In this document: piece by piece, positions 1-9,850 of the stretch
Position numbering within the stretch: the first letter of the stretch is position 1
How the letters are laid out: each line of letters starts with the position of its first letter
Source: an uncultured Roseovarius sp.
GTDB taxonomy: Bacteria; Pseudomonadota; Alphaproteobacteria; Rhodobacterales; Rhodobacteraceae
Assembly (NCBI GenBank): GCA_934501475.1
Contig: CAKSUL010000031.1
Location: 1-22,244 of the forward strand
Length of the DNA: 22,244 nucleotides
Direction: 5' to 3'
The notes under the pieces: generated by a model
Seen by the model: the letters and a program-made list of their open reading frames with translations, nothing else
What the model was told of the DNA's origin: nothing
Database searches by the model: none
Program-made: the position numbers and the translations under genes

Positions 1-1965
<1,965 letters not shown>

Positions 1966-2000
1966 TCCGACTGCACCGACCCGATTGCGATAACGATAGG

Positions 2001-2029
2001 AAAAGGCACCTCAAACGGGGTGCCTTTTT
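2001..2029. terminator. Bidirectional rho-independent terminator between lon and the convergent phosphotransferase gene
   Basis: A perfect 10-bp stem, AAAAGGCACC (2001-2010) with GGTGCCTTTT (2019-2028), closes an 8-nt loop. It ends in a T run on the plus strand, and the A run at the left gives a T run on the minus strand. It lies 35 bases after the lon stop and only 4 bases from the end of the converging gene, so it can serve both transcripts. Confidence 0.9.
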
Positions 2030-2033
2030 CGTT

Positions 2034-3014
2034 TCAGACCGGGCTGTCCGATGTGCCGACGCGGCGCAGATCAGGCAGCAGATCGCGATACATCTTTTCT
2101 GCGCGCCGGATGCGCGAGGCGGGCAAGGCCAGGGTTTCGACCCGGATCAGCGCCTCGAAGGCGATCAGGAAGGGCAGGAACAGACCTCGTTCTTCTGGTG
2201 ACAGATCAAAGGCTTGTGCGAAACACTTGATCCCGACGCCATCCACGCCCAGGCATCTGCTTCGCGAGGGAAACATCCGCCGCCGCCCCATATGCATCAG
2301 GAACCTGGCCATGTCCTTGTAGATCGGCAACCGGCCCGATCCGCCACAATCCAGCCCGGTCAGGCGCGTCCCGTTGAGGATCAGGTTGTTGGGATGCAGA
2401 TCGCCATGGCTGATCGCCGTCCGCCAGCGATGGCCGTCAATCAGCCCCCCGATCCGGCGCATTTCGTCCAGCACGCGGGCCTCCTGGTCGCGCAGATGGG
2501 CGAAGGGCTGCGCTTGCGCGGACCTGGCGGCACGGTTGATCCATCCCTGACTTTTGATCAACTGCCAATCCTCGGACAGCCGGGTGCTGTGGCGATGCCA
2601 TTCTGCCGCGCGCTGCATGGCGTCGATGCGCGCCGGCTTGGCGGCGGTGGTAAAATGCTTCATCAGCGGGGTGCCGGTGATTTCGCCCATCACCAATAGG
2701 CCGTGTTCCGCGTTGAAATGCACCGGTTCGGGCGTGCGATAATCGCCATCGGACATATGCGGCCAGAGGCGGCACAGTTCATCCCATTCCTTGGCGGCGG
2801 ATCTGTCACCCTGGGTGAGGATCATCCGGTAAATAACTGATCTTGCGTCCAATTCACCCCGAAAAATCGCGCGCTTGTCCGGCACCAGACGCAGCAGATC
2901 GCCAAGAACGGCATCGCGCAGACGCGGATCTCTGGCGCGCGCGGCCTCAAACCGGGCGGCGATATCCAGCATCGCGTCAAGATCGGGCAGGTTGGGCGGG
3001 GGGTCCTGGGCCAT
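2034..3014 (-). CDS. Aminoglycoside-phosphotransferase (APH) family protein, substrate unknown
   Basis: A 326-residue soluble protein of the protein-kinase-like APH superfamily, which transfers the ATP gamma-phosphate to a small-molecule hydroxyl. The Brenner motif HGDLHPNN is at residues 203-210, with the catalytic base Asp205. The metal-binding segment GLDCGGSGRLPIYKDMARFL follows at about 220-239, with Asp222 in the position of the usual D-x-G/W. The N-terminal ATP-binding lobe is weakly conserved by eye. The ATG at 3012-3014 gives a normal-length N-terminus (MAQDPPPNLPDL); no clear Shine-Dalgarno was seen. It stands alone, converging with lon and divergent from xseB. Family membership does not imply antibiotic resistance; choline, sugar or aminoalcohol kinases also belong here. 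Confidence 0.8.
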   Translation of the reverse strand: MAQDPPPNLPDLDAMLDIAARFEAARARDPRLRDAVLGDLLRLVPDKRAIFRGELDARSVIYRMILTQGDRSAAKEWDELCRLWPHMSDGDYRTPEPVHFNAEHGLLVMGEITGTPLMKHFTTAAKPARIDAMQRAAEWHRHSTRLSEDWQLIKSQGWINRAARSAQAQPFAHLRDQEARVLDEMRRIGGLIDGHRWRTAISHGDLHPNNLILNGTRLTGLDCGGSGRLPIYKDMARFLMHMGRRRMFPSRSRCLGVDGVGIKCFAQAFDLSPEERGLFLPFLIAFEALIRVETLALPASRIRRAEKMYRDLLPDLRRVGTSDSPV

Positions 3015-3053
3015 GATGCACTGTCCCGCACGTCTTTGAGGGCGTCAACCGAA

Positions 3054-3082
3054 TTGAACACGGGGCCTGCCCCGGCTATGTT
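3054..3082 (+). promoter_or_regulatory. Candidate sigma-70-type promoter for xseB-ispA-dxs
   Basis: TTGAAC (3054-3059), a 17-bp spacer and TATGTT (3077-3082), each hexamer matching 4 of 6 consensus bases, with a predicted start near 3089. The spacer holds a GC-rich inverted repeat, CGGGGC-CT-GCCCCG (3061-3074). It lies in the 99-bp gap between two divergent genes. This is pattern matching only. Confidence 0.35.
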
Positions 3083-3113
3083 GACCCTGTAACACGCCAG
3101 AAGGATGCCTCAG

Positions 3114-3380
3114 ATGAGCGATACCAAACCCGACACCCCATCACAGAGCCCGGTCGATGAGATGTCCTTTGAACAGGCGATGGCCGAACTGGAGCAGGTG
3201 GTCGGCAAGCTGGAACGCGGCGATGTGGCGCTGGATCAGTCGATCACCCTTTACGAGCGGGGCGCGGCCTTGAAAAAACGTTGCGAAACCAAGCTGAAAG
3301 AGGCCGAAGAAAAGGTCGCGGCACTCACCCTTGACGGTGATGGGCAGCCCACCGGCGTGACCCCGCTGGACGGTGTCTGA
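3114..3380 (+). CDS. xseB: Exodeoxyribonuclease VII small subunit
   Basis: Small subunit of exonuclease VII, which binds several-fold to XseA to degrade single-stranded DNA in the cytoplasm. The 88-residue product has the family core [52 protein letters not shown], two helices that pair as a coiled coil. I chose ATG 3114 because AAGGA (3101-3105) lies 8 nt upstream; an in-frame ATG at 3105 overlaps that Shine-Dalgarno. The stop is 3 bases before ispA, giving the classic xseB-ispA-dxs operon. xseA is not in this window. Confidence 0.95.
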   Translation: MSDTKPDTPSQSPVDEMSFEQAMAELEQVVGKLERGDVALDQSITLYERGAALKKRCETKLKEAEEKVAALTLDGDGQPTGVTPLDGV

Positions 3381-3383
3381 GCG

Positions 3384-4250
3384 ATGAAGACACGCCAGCT
3401 TTATGTTGCGGCGCAGGTCGGCGCGCATCTGAGCGCCATGCTGGCGCCCTTTGGCACAGGTGCCGTCGCGCAGGCGATGCGCTATGGCGTGGCGGGCGGC
3501 AAGCGGATCCGCGCCCTTCTGGTGATGGAGAGTGCGCGCTTGCATTTCATCCCCGACTCCCGCGCGATCTGGCCGGCCAGCGGGATCGAGGCGCTGCATG
3601 CCTATAGCCTGATCCATGACGATCTGCCCTGCATGGACGACGATGACGAACGCCGCGGCCGCCCCACCGTGCATGTGCGTTGGGGTGATGCGGTTGCGGT
3701 TCTGGCGGGCGATGCGCTGCAGGCGCTGGCGTTTGAATTGACGCTGCATCCCGAAGGGGCGGCCCGTGGGAGCGTGCGCGCCGAACTGGGCCTGACACTG
3801 GCGCGCGCTGCGGGCGGGCAGGGGATGGTGCTGGGGCAGGCGCTTGATATTGCTGCCGAAACCGCGGCCAAACCCCTCACGCTGGATGAGATCAGCCTGC
3901 TTCAGGCGGGCAAGACCGGCGCGCTGTTTGAATGGTCCGCCGCCGCCGGGGCGCGTATGGCCGGGGCCGATCCCGACCGGCTGATCCGATATGCGCGCGC
4001 GCTCGGGCTGGCCTATCAGATCCGCGACGACATCATCGACGTGACCGGCGATGCGCGCACCGCCGGCAAGAAACTGGGCAAGGATGCGGCGGCGGGCAAG
4101 GCGACCTTCGTGTCGCTCCTGGGGATTGAGGGCGCCACGCGACGCGCCGAAGCCCTGGTTGACGTCGCCTGCGAGGCGCTATCTGTATACGGGAGCGAAG
4201 CGCACTGCTTGCAGCAGGTCGCGCGCTTCGCTATCTCGCGGCAAGGCTGA
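3384..4250 (+). CDS. ispA: Polyprenyl synthetase, farnesyl (geranyl) diphosphate synthase
   Basis: Condenses dimethylallyl/geranyl diphosphate with isopentenyl diphosphate to give farnesyl diphosphate, feeding quinone, carotenoid and undecaprenyl synthesis. The product has 288 residues, normal for IspA. The first aspartate-rich motif DDLPCMDDDDERRGRP begins at Asp79 and the second motif DDIID at Asp215. GGKRIR, the diphosphate-binding loop, is near residue 37. The two extra residues between the first aspartates (DDxxxxD) fit the bacterial type II FPP synthases. Start ATG 3384 is 3 bases after the xseB stop, so translation is probably coupled. Farnesyl against geranylgeranyl product cannot be settled from motifs alone, but the operon position beside dxs supports IspA. 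Confidence 0.93.
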   Translation: MKTRQLYVAAQVGAHLSAMLAPFGTGAVAQAMRYGVAGGKRIRALLVMESARLHFIPDSRAIWPASGIEALHAYSLIHDDLPCMDDDDERRGRPTVHVRWGDAVAVLAGDALQALAFELTLHPEGAARGSVRAELGLTLARAAGGQGMVLGQALDIAAETAAKPLTLDEISLLQAGKTGALFEWSAAAGARMAGADPDRLIRYARALGLAYQIRDDIIDVTGDARTAGKKLGKDAAAGKATFVSLLGIEGATRRAEALVDVACEALSVYGSEAHCLQQVARFAISRQG

Positions 4251-4295
4251 CGCCGACCGCCCTGACCGAAATCGCCCCGAGGAGGGCAGGATCCC

Positions 4296-6224
4296 ATGTC
4301 TGACCGCCCCAAGACCCCGCTGCTGGACGAGGTTCACAGCCCCGCTGACCTCAAGCGGCTGTCGGATTCGAATCTCAGGCGGCTGGCGGATGAATTGCGG
4401 GCCGAAACCATCAGCGCCGTGTCGGAAACCGGCGGACATCTGGGCGCGGGGCTGGGGGTGGTCGAACTGACCGTGGCGCTGCATGCGGTGTTCGACGCAC
4501 CGCGCGACAAGATCATCTGGGACGTCTCGCATCAGTCCTATCCGCACAAGATCCTGACCGGGCGGCGTGACCGCATCCGCACGATACGGCAAAAGGACGG
4601 GCTCAGCGGCTTCACCAAGCGCAGTGAATCGCCCTATGATCCGTTCGGCACCGCCCACAGCTCCACCTCGATTTCCGCCGCACTCGGCTTTGCCGTGGCG
4701 CGCGATCTGGGCGGCGCCTGTGAGACCGGCCATGGCGATGCCATCGCGGTGATCGGGGACGGCGCGATGAGCGCGGGCATGGCATTCGAGGCGATGAACA
4801 ACGCGGGCGAACTGAAAAAACGCCTGATCGTGATCCTGAATGACAATGAAATGTCGATCGCCCCGCCGGTGGGGGCGTTTTCATCCTATCTTTCGCGGCT
4901 CTATGCCGAGGCCCCGTTTCAGGATCTCAAGGCCGCCGCCAAGGGCGCCGTCTCCCTGCTGCCCCCGCCATTCCAGGAGGGCGCGCGCCGCGCCAGGGAC
5001 ATGCTCAAGGGGCTGGCCGTGGGCGGCACCCTGTTCGAGGAATTGGGTTTTTCCTATGTGGGGCCGATTGACGGGCACGATATGGACCAATTGCTGGCCG
5101 TGCTGCGCACCGTGCGTCAGCGCGCCACCGGCCCGATCCTGATCCACGCGCTGACCCGCAAGGGCAAGGGCTATGGCCCCGCCGAAGGCGCGCGCGACGG
5201 CGGCCATGCCACCGCGAAATTCGACCCCCGCACCGGCAAGCAGAAAAAGCCGCCCAGCAACGCGCCCACCTATACGTCGGTCTTTGCCCGCGCCCTGCTG
5301 GATCACGCCGCCAAGGATGACCGCATCTGCGCCGTGACCGCCGCCATGCCCGAGGGAACCGGCCTGAACCTGCTTGAAGATCGCTACCCAAGCCGTTGTT
5401 TTGATGTCGGTATCGCCGAACAACATGCGGTGACCTTTGCCGCCGGGATGGCCGCCGGGGGGCTGCGCCCGTTCTGCGCGCTCTATTCCACCTTCCTGCA
5501 ACGCGGCTATGATCAGGTGGTGCATGACGTCGCCATCCAACGCCTGCCGGTGCGCTTTGCGATTGACCGCGCCGGGCTGGTCGGGGCCGATGGGGCCACC
5601 CATGCGGGCAGCTATGATGTGGCGTTTCTGGCCAACCTGCCGGGTTTCGTGGTCATGGCCGCCGCCGATGAGGCCGAACTGGTGCATATGGTCGCCACCG
5701 CCGCGGTGCATGATTCCGGGCCGATCGCGTTTCGTTATCCGCGCGGCGAAGGCGAGGGCGTCGAAATGCCCGAAACCGGCATCCCGCTGGAAATCGGCAA
5801 GGGCCGCGTCATCCAGAAGGGCAGCCGCGTTGCCCTGCTCAGCTATGGCACCCGCCTTGGCGAGGCGCGCCGCGCCGCTGAATCGCTGGCCGCACGCGGC
5901 ATCACGCCCACCATTGCCGATGCCCGCTTTGCCAAACCGCTGGACCGCGACATGATCCTGGACCTCGCCGCCAATCACGAAGGGTTGATCACCATCGAGG
6001 AAGGCGCCGTCGGCGGCTTTGGCAGCCATGTCGCACAGCTTCTGTCAGATGAGGGCGTGTTCGATCACGGGCTGAAATTCCGCTCGATGGTGCTGCCGGA
6101 TGTGTTCATCGACCAGGCCAGCCCGGCGGACATGTACCGCGTCGCCGGCCTTGACGCCGCGCATATCGAGTCCAAGGTGCTTGAGGTTCTGGGCGTCGCG
6201 CAGATCTCTGACCGGCGGGCCTGA
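4296..6224 (+). CDS. dxs: 1-deoxy-D-xylulose-5-phosphate synthase
   Basis: Thiamine-diphosphate enzyme that condenses pyruvate with glyceraldehyde 3-phosphate, the first step of the MEP isoprenoid pathway. The 642-residue product is full length. Seen in order: N-terminal [17 protein letters not shown] and [16 protein letters not shown]; the ThDP/Mg motif GDGAMSAG (154-161) continuing to NDNEMSI; the central transketolase pyrimidine-binding domain with [13 protein letters not shown] and catalytic Glu375; and the C-terminal transketolase domain. The Shine-Dalgarno GAGGAGGG lies about 10 nt before ATG 4296. A 45-bp gap separates it from ispA with no terminator, so it is the last gene of xseB-ispA-dxs. 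Confidence 0.97.
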   Translation: MSDRPKTPLLDEVHSPADLKRLSDSNLRRLADELRAETISAVSETGGHLGAGLGVVELTVALHAVFDAPRDKIIWDVSHQSYPHKILTGRRDRIRTIRQKDGLSGFTKRSESPYDPFGTAHSSTSISAALGFAVARDLGGACETGHGDAIAVIGDGAMSAGMAFEAMNNAGELKKRLIVILNDNEMSIAPPVGAFSSYLSRLYAEAPFQDLKAAAKGAVSLLPPPFQEGARRARDMLKGLAVGGTLFEELGFSYVGPIDGHDMDQLLAVLRTVRQRATGPILIHALTRKGKGYGPAEGARDGGHATAKFDPRTGKQKKPPSNAPTYTSVFARALLDHAAKDDRICAVTAAMPEGTGLNLLEDRYPSRCFDVGIAEQHAVTFAAGMAAGGLRPFCALYSTFLQRGYDQVVHDVAIQRLPVRFAIDRAGLVGADGATHAGSYDVAFLANLPGFVVMAAADEAELVHMVATAAVHDSGPIAFRYPRGEGEGVEMPETGIPLEIGKGRVIQKGSRVALLSYGTRLGEARRAAESLAARGITPTIADARFAKPLDRDMILDLAANHEGLITIEEGAVGGFGSHVAQLLSDEGVFDHGLKFRSMVLPDVFIDQASPADMYRVAGLDAAHIESKVLEVLGVAQISDRRA

Positions 6225-6275
6225 TCGCGCTTGGCGCCGCTTTCTTCTTTGCAAAAATACTCGGATAACCCGCCG

Positions 6276-7277
6276 TCAGACCGAGAGCCGCGTGCTATGC
6301 GAGCCGCGCTCGCGATAGGGGGTGGTGTTGTAATGCGCGCGGTAGCATTTCGAGAAATGCGACGGCGATGAGAACCCGCAGGCCAGCGCCACGTTGATCA
6401 CCGTCATATCGGTCTGCATCAACAGGTTGCGCGCCTTTTGCAGGCGCAATTCCATGTAATACCGCTTGGGTGAGCGGCTGAGATAGCGGCGGAACAGGCG
6501 TTCCAGCTGTCTGGTGGACATGCCTGCATCCTTGGCCAGGATCGAGGGCGAAATCGGCTCTTCGATATTGGCCTCCATCATCTGGATGACCTGGCTCAGC
6601 TTGGGATGGCGCACGCCGATCCGGGTGGGCACCGACAGGCGCTGCGTGTCCTGATCGGTGCGGATCGACGAATAGATCAGCTGATCCGCCACCGCATTGG
6701 CCAGTTTCTCGTCATAATCATCGGCGATCAGGTTCAGCATCAGGTCGATCGACGACGTGCCCCCGGCGGTCGTCATGCGGTTGCCATCCACCGTGAACAC
6801 CGATTTGGTCAGGTTGACGTCCTCGAACTCCTCGGCAAAGCTGTCGTGGTTTTCCCAGTGGATGGTGGCGCGCTTGCCCTCCAGCAGGCCGGCGCGGGCC
6901 ATGACATAGGACGCGGTGCACAGCCCGCCGATCTTGACCCCGCGGCGCGCTTCGCGGCGCACCCAGTTCAGCAGGCGCTTGCTGGTGGCGGCCTGGATAT
7001 CCACCCCGCCACAGAGCAGGATCGTATCCTCGCGCTGCATTTCCTCAAGCTGCATGTCAAGGCTGAAGCGCGCCCCGGCCGAGCAGGCCACCGTGTCGTC
7101 GGAATCTCCGCACACCACCCATTCATACAATGTCTTTCCCGCAACGCGGTTGGCGATGCGCAGGCATTCGATCGCGGCGGCGAAACTGAGCAGGGTGAAC
7201 CTGTCGAGCAGAACAAAAACAAAGCGGCGGGGGATGTCCTTCGCCTCTCTCTGGCTTTTCAATGCAACGTCCTGCAT
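6276..7277 (-). CDS. GlxA-family transcriptional regulator (DJ-1/PfpI-like domain plus AraC HTH)
   Basis: A 333-residue AraC-type regulator. The N-terminal DJ-1/PfpI (class I glutamine amidotransferase-like) domain spans about 17-190 and keeps the family cysteine in GGLCTASYVMARAGLL (Cys120) and the downstream ATIHWE segment. The C-terminal double helix-turn-helix spans about 235-325 (SILAKDAGMSTRQLERLFRRYL, then VALACGFSSPSHFSKCYRAHY). I chose ATG 7275-7277 because CAGGAG lies about 9 nt upstream on the minus strand; the frame extends further but without a better site. Relatives include GbdR, CdhR and ArgR, which sense betaine, carnitine or arginine derivatives. No such genes are adjacent, so the ligand is unknown. 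It is divergent from the DAHP synthase gene and converges with dxs, with only a 51-bp gap and no clear terminator. Confidence 0.9.
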   Translation of the reverse strand: MQDVALKSQREAKDIPRRFVFVLLDRFTLLSFAAAIECLRIANRVAGKTLYEWVVCGDSDDTVACSAGARFSLDMQLEEMQREDTILLCGGVDIQAATSKRLLNWVRREARRGVKIGGLCTASYVMARAGLLEGKRATIHWENHDSFAEEFEDVNLTKSVFTVDGNRMTTAGGTSSIDLMLNLIADDYDEKLANAVADQLIYSSIRTDQDTQRLSVPTRIGVRHPKLSQVIQMMEANIEEPISPSILAKDAGMSTRQLERLFRRYLSRSPKRYYMELRLQKARNLLMQTDMTVINVALACGFSSPSHFSKCYRAHYNTTPYRERGSHSTRLSV

Positions 7278-7354
7278 CGCTTGCGACTCCTGATGGTCGT
7301 TTCCCGCTTGTTTCGTCTTCGGACAAACCCGACCAAAACACAAGGGCCACGCAG

Positions 7355-7368
7355 TTGATTTGCATCAA
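7355..7368. promoter_or_regulatory. Perfect FNR/FnrL-type operator
   Basis: TTGAT-TTGC-ATCAA is an exact match to the FNR-family consensus TTGAT-N4-ATCAA. It lies between the divergent GlxA regulator (78 bases away) and DAHP synthase gene (84 bases away). Its centre is about 60 bases upstream of the start expected from TATAAC (7409-7414), a class I-like distance, and it also overlaps the -35 region of a second possible promoter with TATATG at 7382-7387. The match is seen directly; the binding protein (FnrL, Dnr or another family member) and the target gene are inference. Confidence 0.6.
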
Positions 7369-7451
7369 TTCGCGAAAACCTTATATGGTGTTCCAGACCC
7401 CGGGCCCGTATAACGCCCGCGCATACCATCCTACTAGCGGAGACAGAGACA

Positions 7452-8822
7452 ATGACAGAATGGCAGAAATTCGACTGGCGCGCCAAACCGCGGGTGCAGA
7501 TGCCGGATTATACCGACGCCGCGGCCCTTTCCGACGCCGAGTCCCGCCTGTCGCAATATCCGCCGCTGGTCTTTGCCGGCGAAGCGCGCCACCTCAAGGC
7601 CCAGTTGGGTGCGGCCGCGCGCGGCGAGGCCTTCCTGCTTCAGGGCGGCGATTGCGCCGAAAGCTTCGAGCAGTTCAGCGCCGATGCAATCCGCGACACG
7701 TTCAAGGTGTTGCTGCAAATGGCAATGGTTCTGACCTATGCGGCCAAGGTGCCGGTGGTCAAGGTGGGCCGCATGGCCGGCCAGTTCGCCAAGCCGCGCA
7801 GCGCGCCGACCGAAACGGTGAACGGCGTGGAATTGCCCAGCTACCGGGGCGACATCATCAATGAGCTGGCCTTTGACAAATCCGCGCGCAGCCCCGATCC
7901 CGCGCGCATGTTGCAGGCCTATACCCAGGCCGCCGCGACGCTGAACCTGTTGCGGGCGTTCTCCAAGGGCGGCTATGCCGACATGCACAAGGTCCACAGC
8001 TGGACCCTGGGCTTTACCGAAGGCGACAACGCCACGCGCTACCGCGACATGGCCAACCGGATCAGCGATGCGCTGGATTTCATGCAGGCCGCCGGCGTCA
8101 GCAGCGACAACAGCGACTCGCTGAAAACGGTGGATTTCTATACCAGCCATGAATCCCTGCTGCTGGAATACGAAGAGGCGCTGACCCGTCTGGACAGCAC
8201 CTCGGGCAATTGGCTGGCCGGGTCCGGCCACATGATCTGGATCGGCGACCGCACGCGTCAGCCCGACGGTGCGCATGTCGAATTCGCGCGCGGCGTGCTG
8301 AACCCGATCGGCCTGAAATGCGGCCCCTCGATGACGACCGAGGATCTCAAGATCCTGCTCAAGCGGCTGAATCCGAAAAACGAGGCCGGCCGCCTGACCC
8401 TGATCGCGCGCTTCGGCGCGGGCAACGTGGCCGAGCATCTGGGCCGCCTGATCCGCACCGTGCGCGAAGAGGGCGCGAATGTGCTGTGGGTCTGTGATCC
8501 GATGCATGGCAACACGATCAAGTCGGCCTCCGGCTACAAGACCCGCCCGTTTGACGCGGTGCTGCGCGAAGTGCGCGAATTCTTTGCCGTGCACAAGGCC
8601 GAGGGCACCATCCCCGGCGGCGTGCATTTCGAGATGACCGGCCAGGACGTGACCGAATGCACCGGTGGCGTGCGCGATGTCAGCGACGAGGATCTGAGCG
8701 CGCGCTATCACACCGCCTGCGATCCGCGCCTGAATGCGTCACAGGCGCTGGAACTGGCGTTTCTGGTGGCCGAGGAACTGTCGGATCTGCGTCAGGACCG
8801 GCAAGCCGTCGAAGCGGTCTGA
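7452..8822 (+). CDS. aroG: Class II 3-deoxy-7-phosphoheptulonate (DAHP) synthase
   Basis: Condenses phosphoenolpyruvate and erythrose 4-phosphate, the first step of the shikimate pathway to aromatic amino acids and folate precursors. The 456 residues fit the plant-like class II enzymes, not the shorter class I AroFGH of enteric bacteria. Visible signatures are [14 protein letters not shown] (metal ligand Cys68), [13 protein letters not shown], the CDPMHGNT histidine, [15 protein letters not shown] and [10 protein letters not shown], which supply the other expected metal ligands. GCGGAGA lies about 8 nt before ATG 7452. Followed by a strong hairpin. aroG is one of the symbols in use for class II enzymes, and naming varies between species. 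A perfect FNR-type box lies upstream. Confidence 0.95.
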   Translation: MTEWQKFDWRAKPRVQMPDYTDAAALSDAESRLSQYPPLVFAGEARHLKAQLGAAARGEAFLLQGGDCAESFEQFSADAIRDTFKVLLQMAMVLTYAAKVPVVKVGRMAGQFAKPRSAPTETVNGVELPSYRGDIINELAFDKSARSPDPARMLQAYTQAAATLNLLRAFSKGGYADMHKVHSWTLGFTEGDNATRYRDMANRISDALDFMQAAGVSSDNSDSLKTVDFYTSHESLLLEYEEALTRLDSTSGNWLAGSGHMIWIGDRTRQPDGAHVEFARGVLNPIGLKCGPSMTTEDLKILLKRLNPKNEAGRLTLIARFGAGNVAEHLGRLIRTVREEGANVLWVCDPMHGNTIKSASGYKTRPFDAVLREVREFFAVHKAEGTIPGGVHFEMTGQDVTECTGGVRDVSDEDLSARYHTACDPRLNASQALELAFLVAEELSDLRQDRQAVEAV

Positions 8823-8850
8823 ACCGAGCGCGACACCAATCGAGACAATC

Positions 8851-8880
8851 GCACAAGGCGGGGATAGCCCCGGCTTGTGC
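8851..8880 (+). terminator. Hairpin terminator after DAHP synthase
   Basis: Arms GCACAAGGCGGGG (8851-8863) and CCCCGGCTTGTGC (8868-8880) pair over 13 positions with one mismatch and an ATAG loop. The following T tract is weak. It lies 28 bases after the aroG stop and 50 bases before the end of the converging PAS gene. Confidence 0.7.
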
Positions 8881-8930
8881 GCCATTGTTTCCGCCAGCGT
8901 TTTCGCCTCTGTTTCAGCCGGTTTTCATCT

Positions 8931-9605
8931 TCAGTCGGTTTTCACCAGTTTGAGATAGGGCCGCTCGCCTGGTTGGGCGGGCGTGGGTGGCTTGAAACGG
9001 CTCTTGCTCTGGGCAAATCCGCTTGCGCCTTTTTCCGGGATCGGGCGGGCCGCCTGATTGCCCAGTGGCATGACCTTGCGATCCTTGATCACGAAACGAT
9101 GCGGCGCGCGCGCCAGTGGCCCGTCGGTAACCAGACAGCCCAACGCGCGCGAGATGTCGCCCAGATCGCTGCGCAGCGGCAACAGGATCATGGTGCCGGA
9201 CAGGGCCGGGTTGCCCTCGCTTTGCAGGGTCAGGCGCAGGGTTGCGGGCTCATCGAACAGACGCACCAGATCATGCGCCAGATCATCGCGCGCCTCCGGC
9301 GTGATGAAGGCGCTGACCGGCATGCCGCGCACCTCCATGCCCATGAGGTCGCTCAGATGCGCGCCGGCGATGCGCAGACGCGCAAGGCCGGGGGCGATGC
9401 GTTCGGCCACAAAGGCGTTGGACAACATCCGCTCGATCCCGCGCGGGTCCACATCCGAGCGGCGCGGCACATCGCCGTCCCGGCGCATCGACATCCAGTA
9501 GTTAACGAAATCACCCAGTGCCGCGTCCTGTTCCGAGCGCGCGATGCCCAGCAGGCGGGTGATATTGTCGCGCCCCGGAGGCGTGATCCCTGGCTCATCC
9601 TGCAT
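8931..9605 (-). CDS. PAS_5-family (PF07310-like) protein
   Basis: A 224-residue soluble protein with the PAS_5 pattern common in alphaproteobacteria. Key segments are DFVNYWMSMRRDGDVPRRSDVDPRGIERML (about 32-61), RLRIAGAHLSDLMGMEVRGMPVSAFI (about 76-101) and TMILLPLRSDLGDISRALGCLVTDG (about 138-162). No output domain (kinase, GGDEF or HTH) is fused, so it is a stand-alone sensor-like protein, with a basic Pro-rich tail. Start ATG 9603-9605 has GAGAGG about 6 nt upstream on the minus strand. It is divergent from yicC across a 242-bp gap and converges with aroG. The ligand and partner are unknown. The family call rests on remembered sequence patterns. Confidence 0.75.
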   Translation of the reverse strand: MQDEPGITPPGRDNITRLLGIARSEQDAALGDFVNYWMSMRRDGDVPRRSDVDPRGIERMLSNAFVAERIAPGLARLRIAGAHLSDLMGMEVRGMPVSAFITPEARDDLAHDLVRLFDEPATLRLTLQSEGNPALSGTMILLPLRSDLGDISRALGCLVTDGPLARAPHRFVIKDRKVMPLGNQAARPIPEKGASGFAQSKSRFKPPTPAQPGERPYLKLVKTD

Positions 9606-9739
9606 GTTGCCCTCTCAATCTGACGCGCCCCGGCGATGGATACGGGCGCGCCGGCGCATTGTCACCTGGCGACAGAATGCCATATTTCTGCGGGCTTTTG
9701 TCTAAAATCCGATCCAGTTGGTTAACTGTCCGGGGCAGC

Positions 9740-9801
9740 GTTGCGTCGGCGCAACCGATGATCGGGCGCGCACGCGCGCCTTGCCACCGGGCGGGCAAGG
9801 C
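9740..9801 (+). promoter_or_regulatory. Cluster of inverted repeats in the yicC upstream region
   Basis: Three perfect inverted repeats follow one another: GTTGCG/CGCAAC with a TCGG tetraloop (9740-9755), GGCGCG/CGCGCC with loop CACG (9765-9780), and GCCTTGCC/GGCAAGGC with an 8-nt loop (9778-9801). The second and third share bases 9778-9780, so they cannot both be fully paired. Whether the region is transcribed is not known. The rest of the 9606-9847 gap shows no gene. Confidence 0.5.
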
Positions 9802-9833
9802 CTTAGGACAGGCGGCAATCTGAATGCCATATC

Positions 9834-9850
9834 CAAAGGAACGTCCTTTG
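9834..9850 (+). promoter_or_regulatory. Hairpin that encloses the yicC ribosome binding site and start codon
   Basis: CAAAGGA (9834-9840), loop ACG, then TCCTTTG (9844-9850) forms a perfect 7-bp stem. The left arm is the Shine-Dalgarno sequence and the last three bases of the right arm are the probable TTG start codon, so both would be hidden when it folds. Confidence 0.6.

Noticed and set aside
2034..3014. Antibiotic-resistance aminoglycoside phosphotransferase
   Set aside because: The HGDLHPNN motif is shared by many small-molecule kinases; no mobile element or resistance context is present and the overall sequence does not match a known resistance enzyme by eye.
5985..5998. FNR-like sequence TTGAT-CACC-ATCGA inside dxs
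   Set aside because: One mismatch in the half-sites and located within a coding region far from any start.
4881..6029. Minus-strand open frame (382 codons) opposite dxs
   Set aside because: Shadow of dxs; composition is that of an antisense reading in GC-rich DNA.
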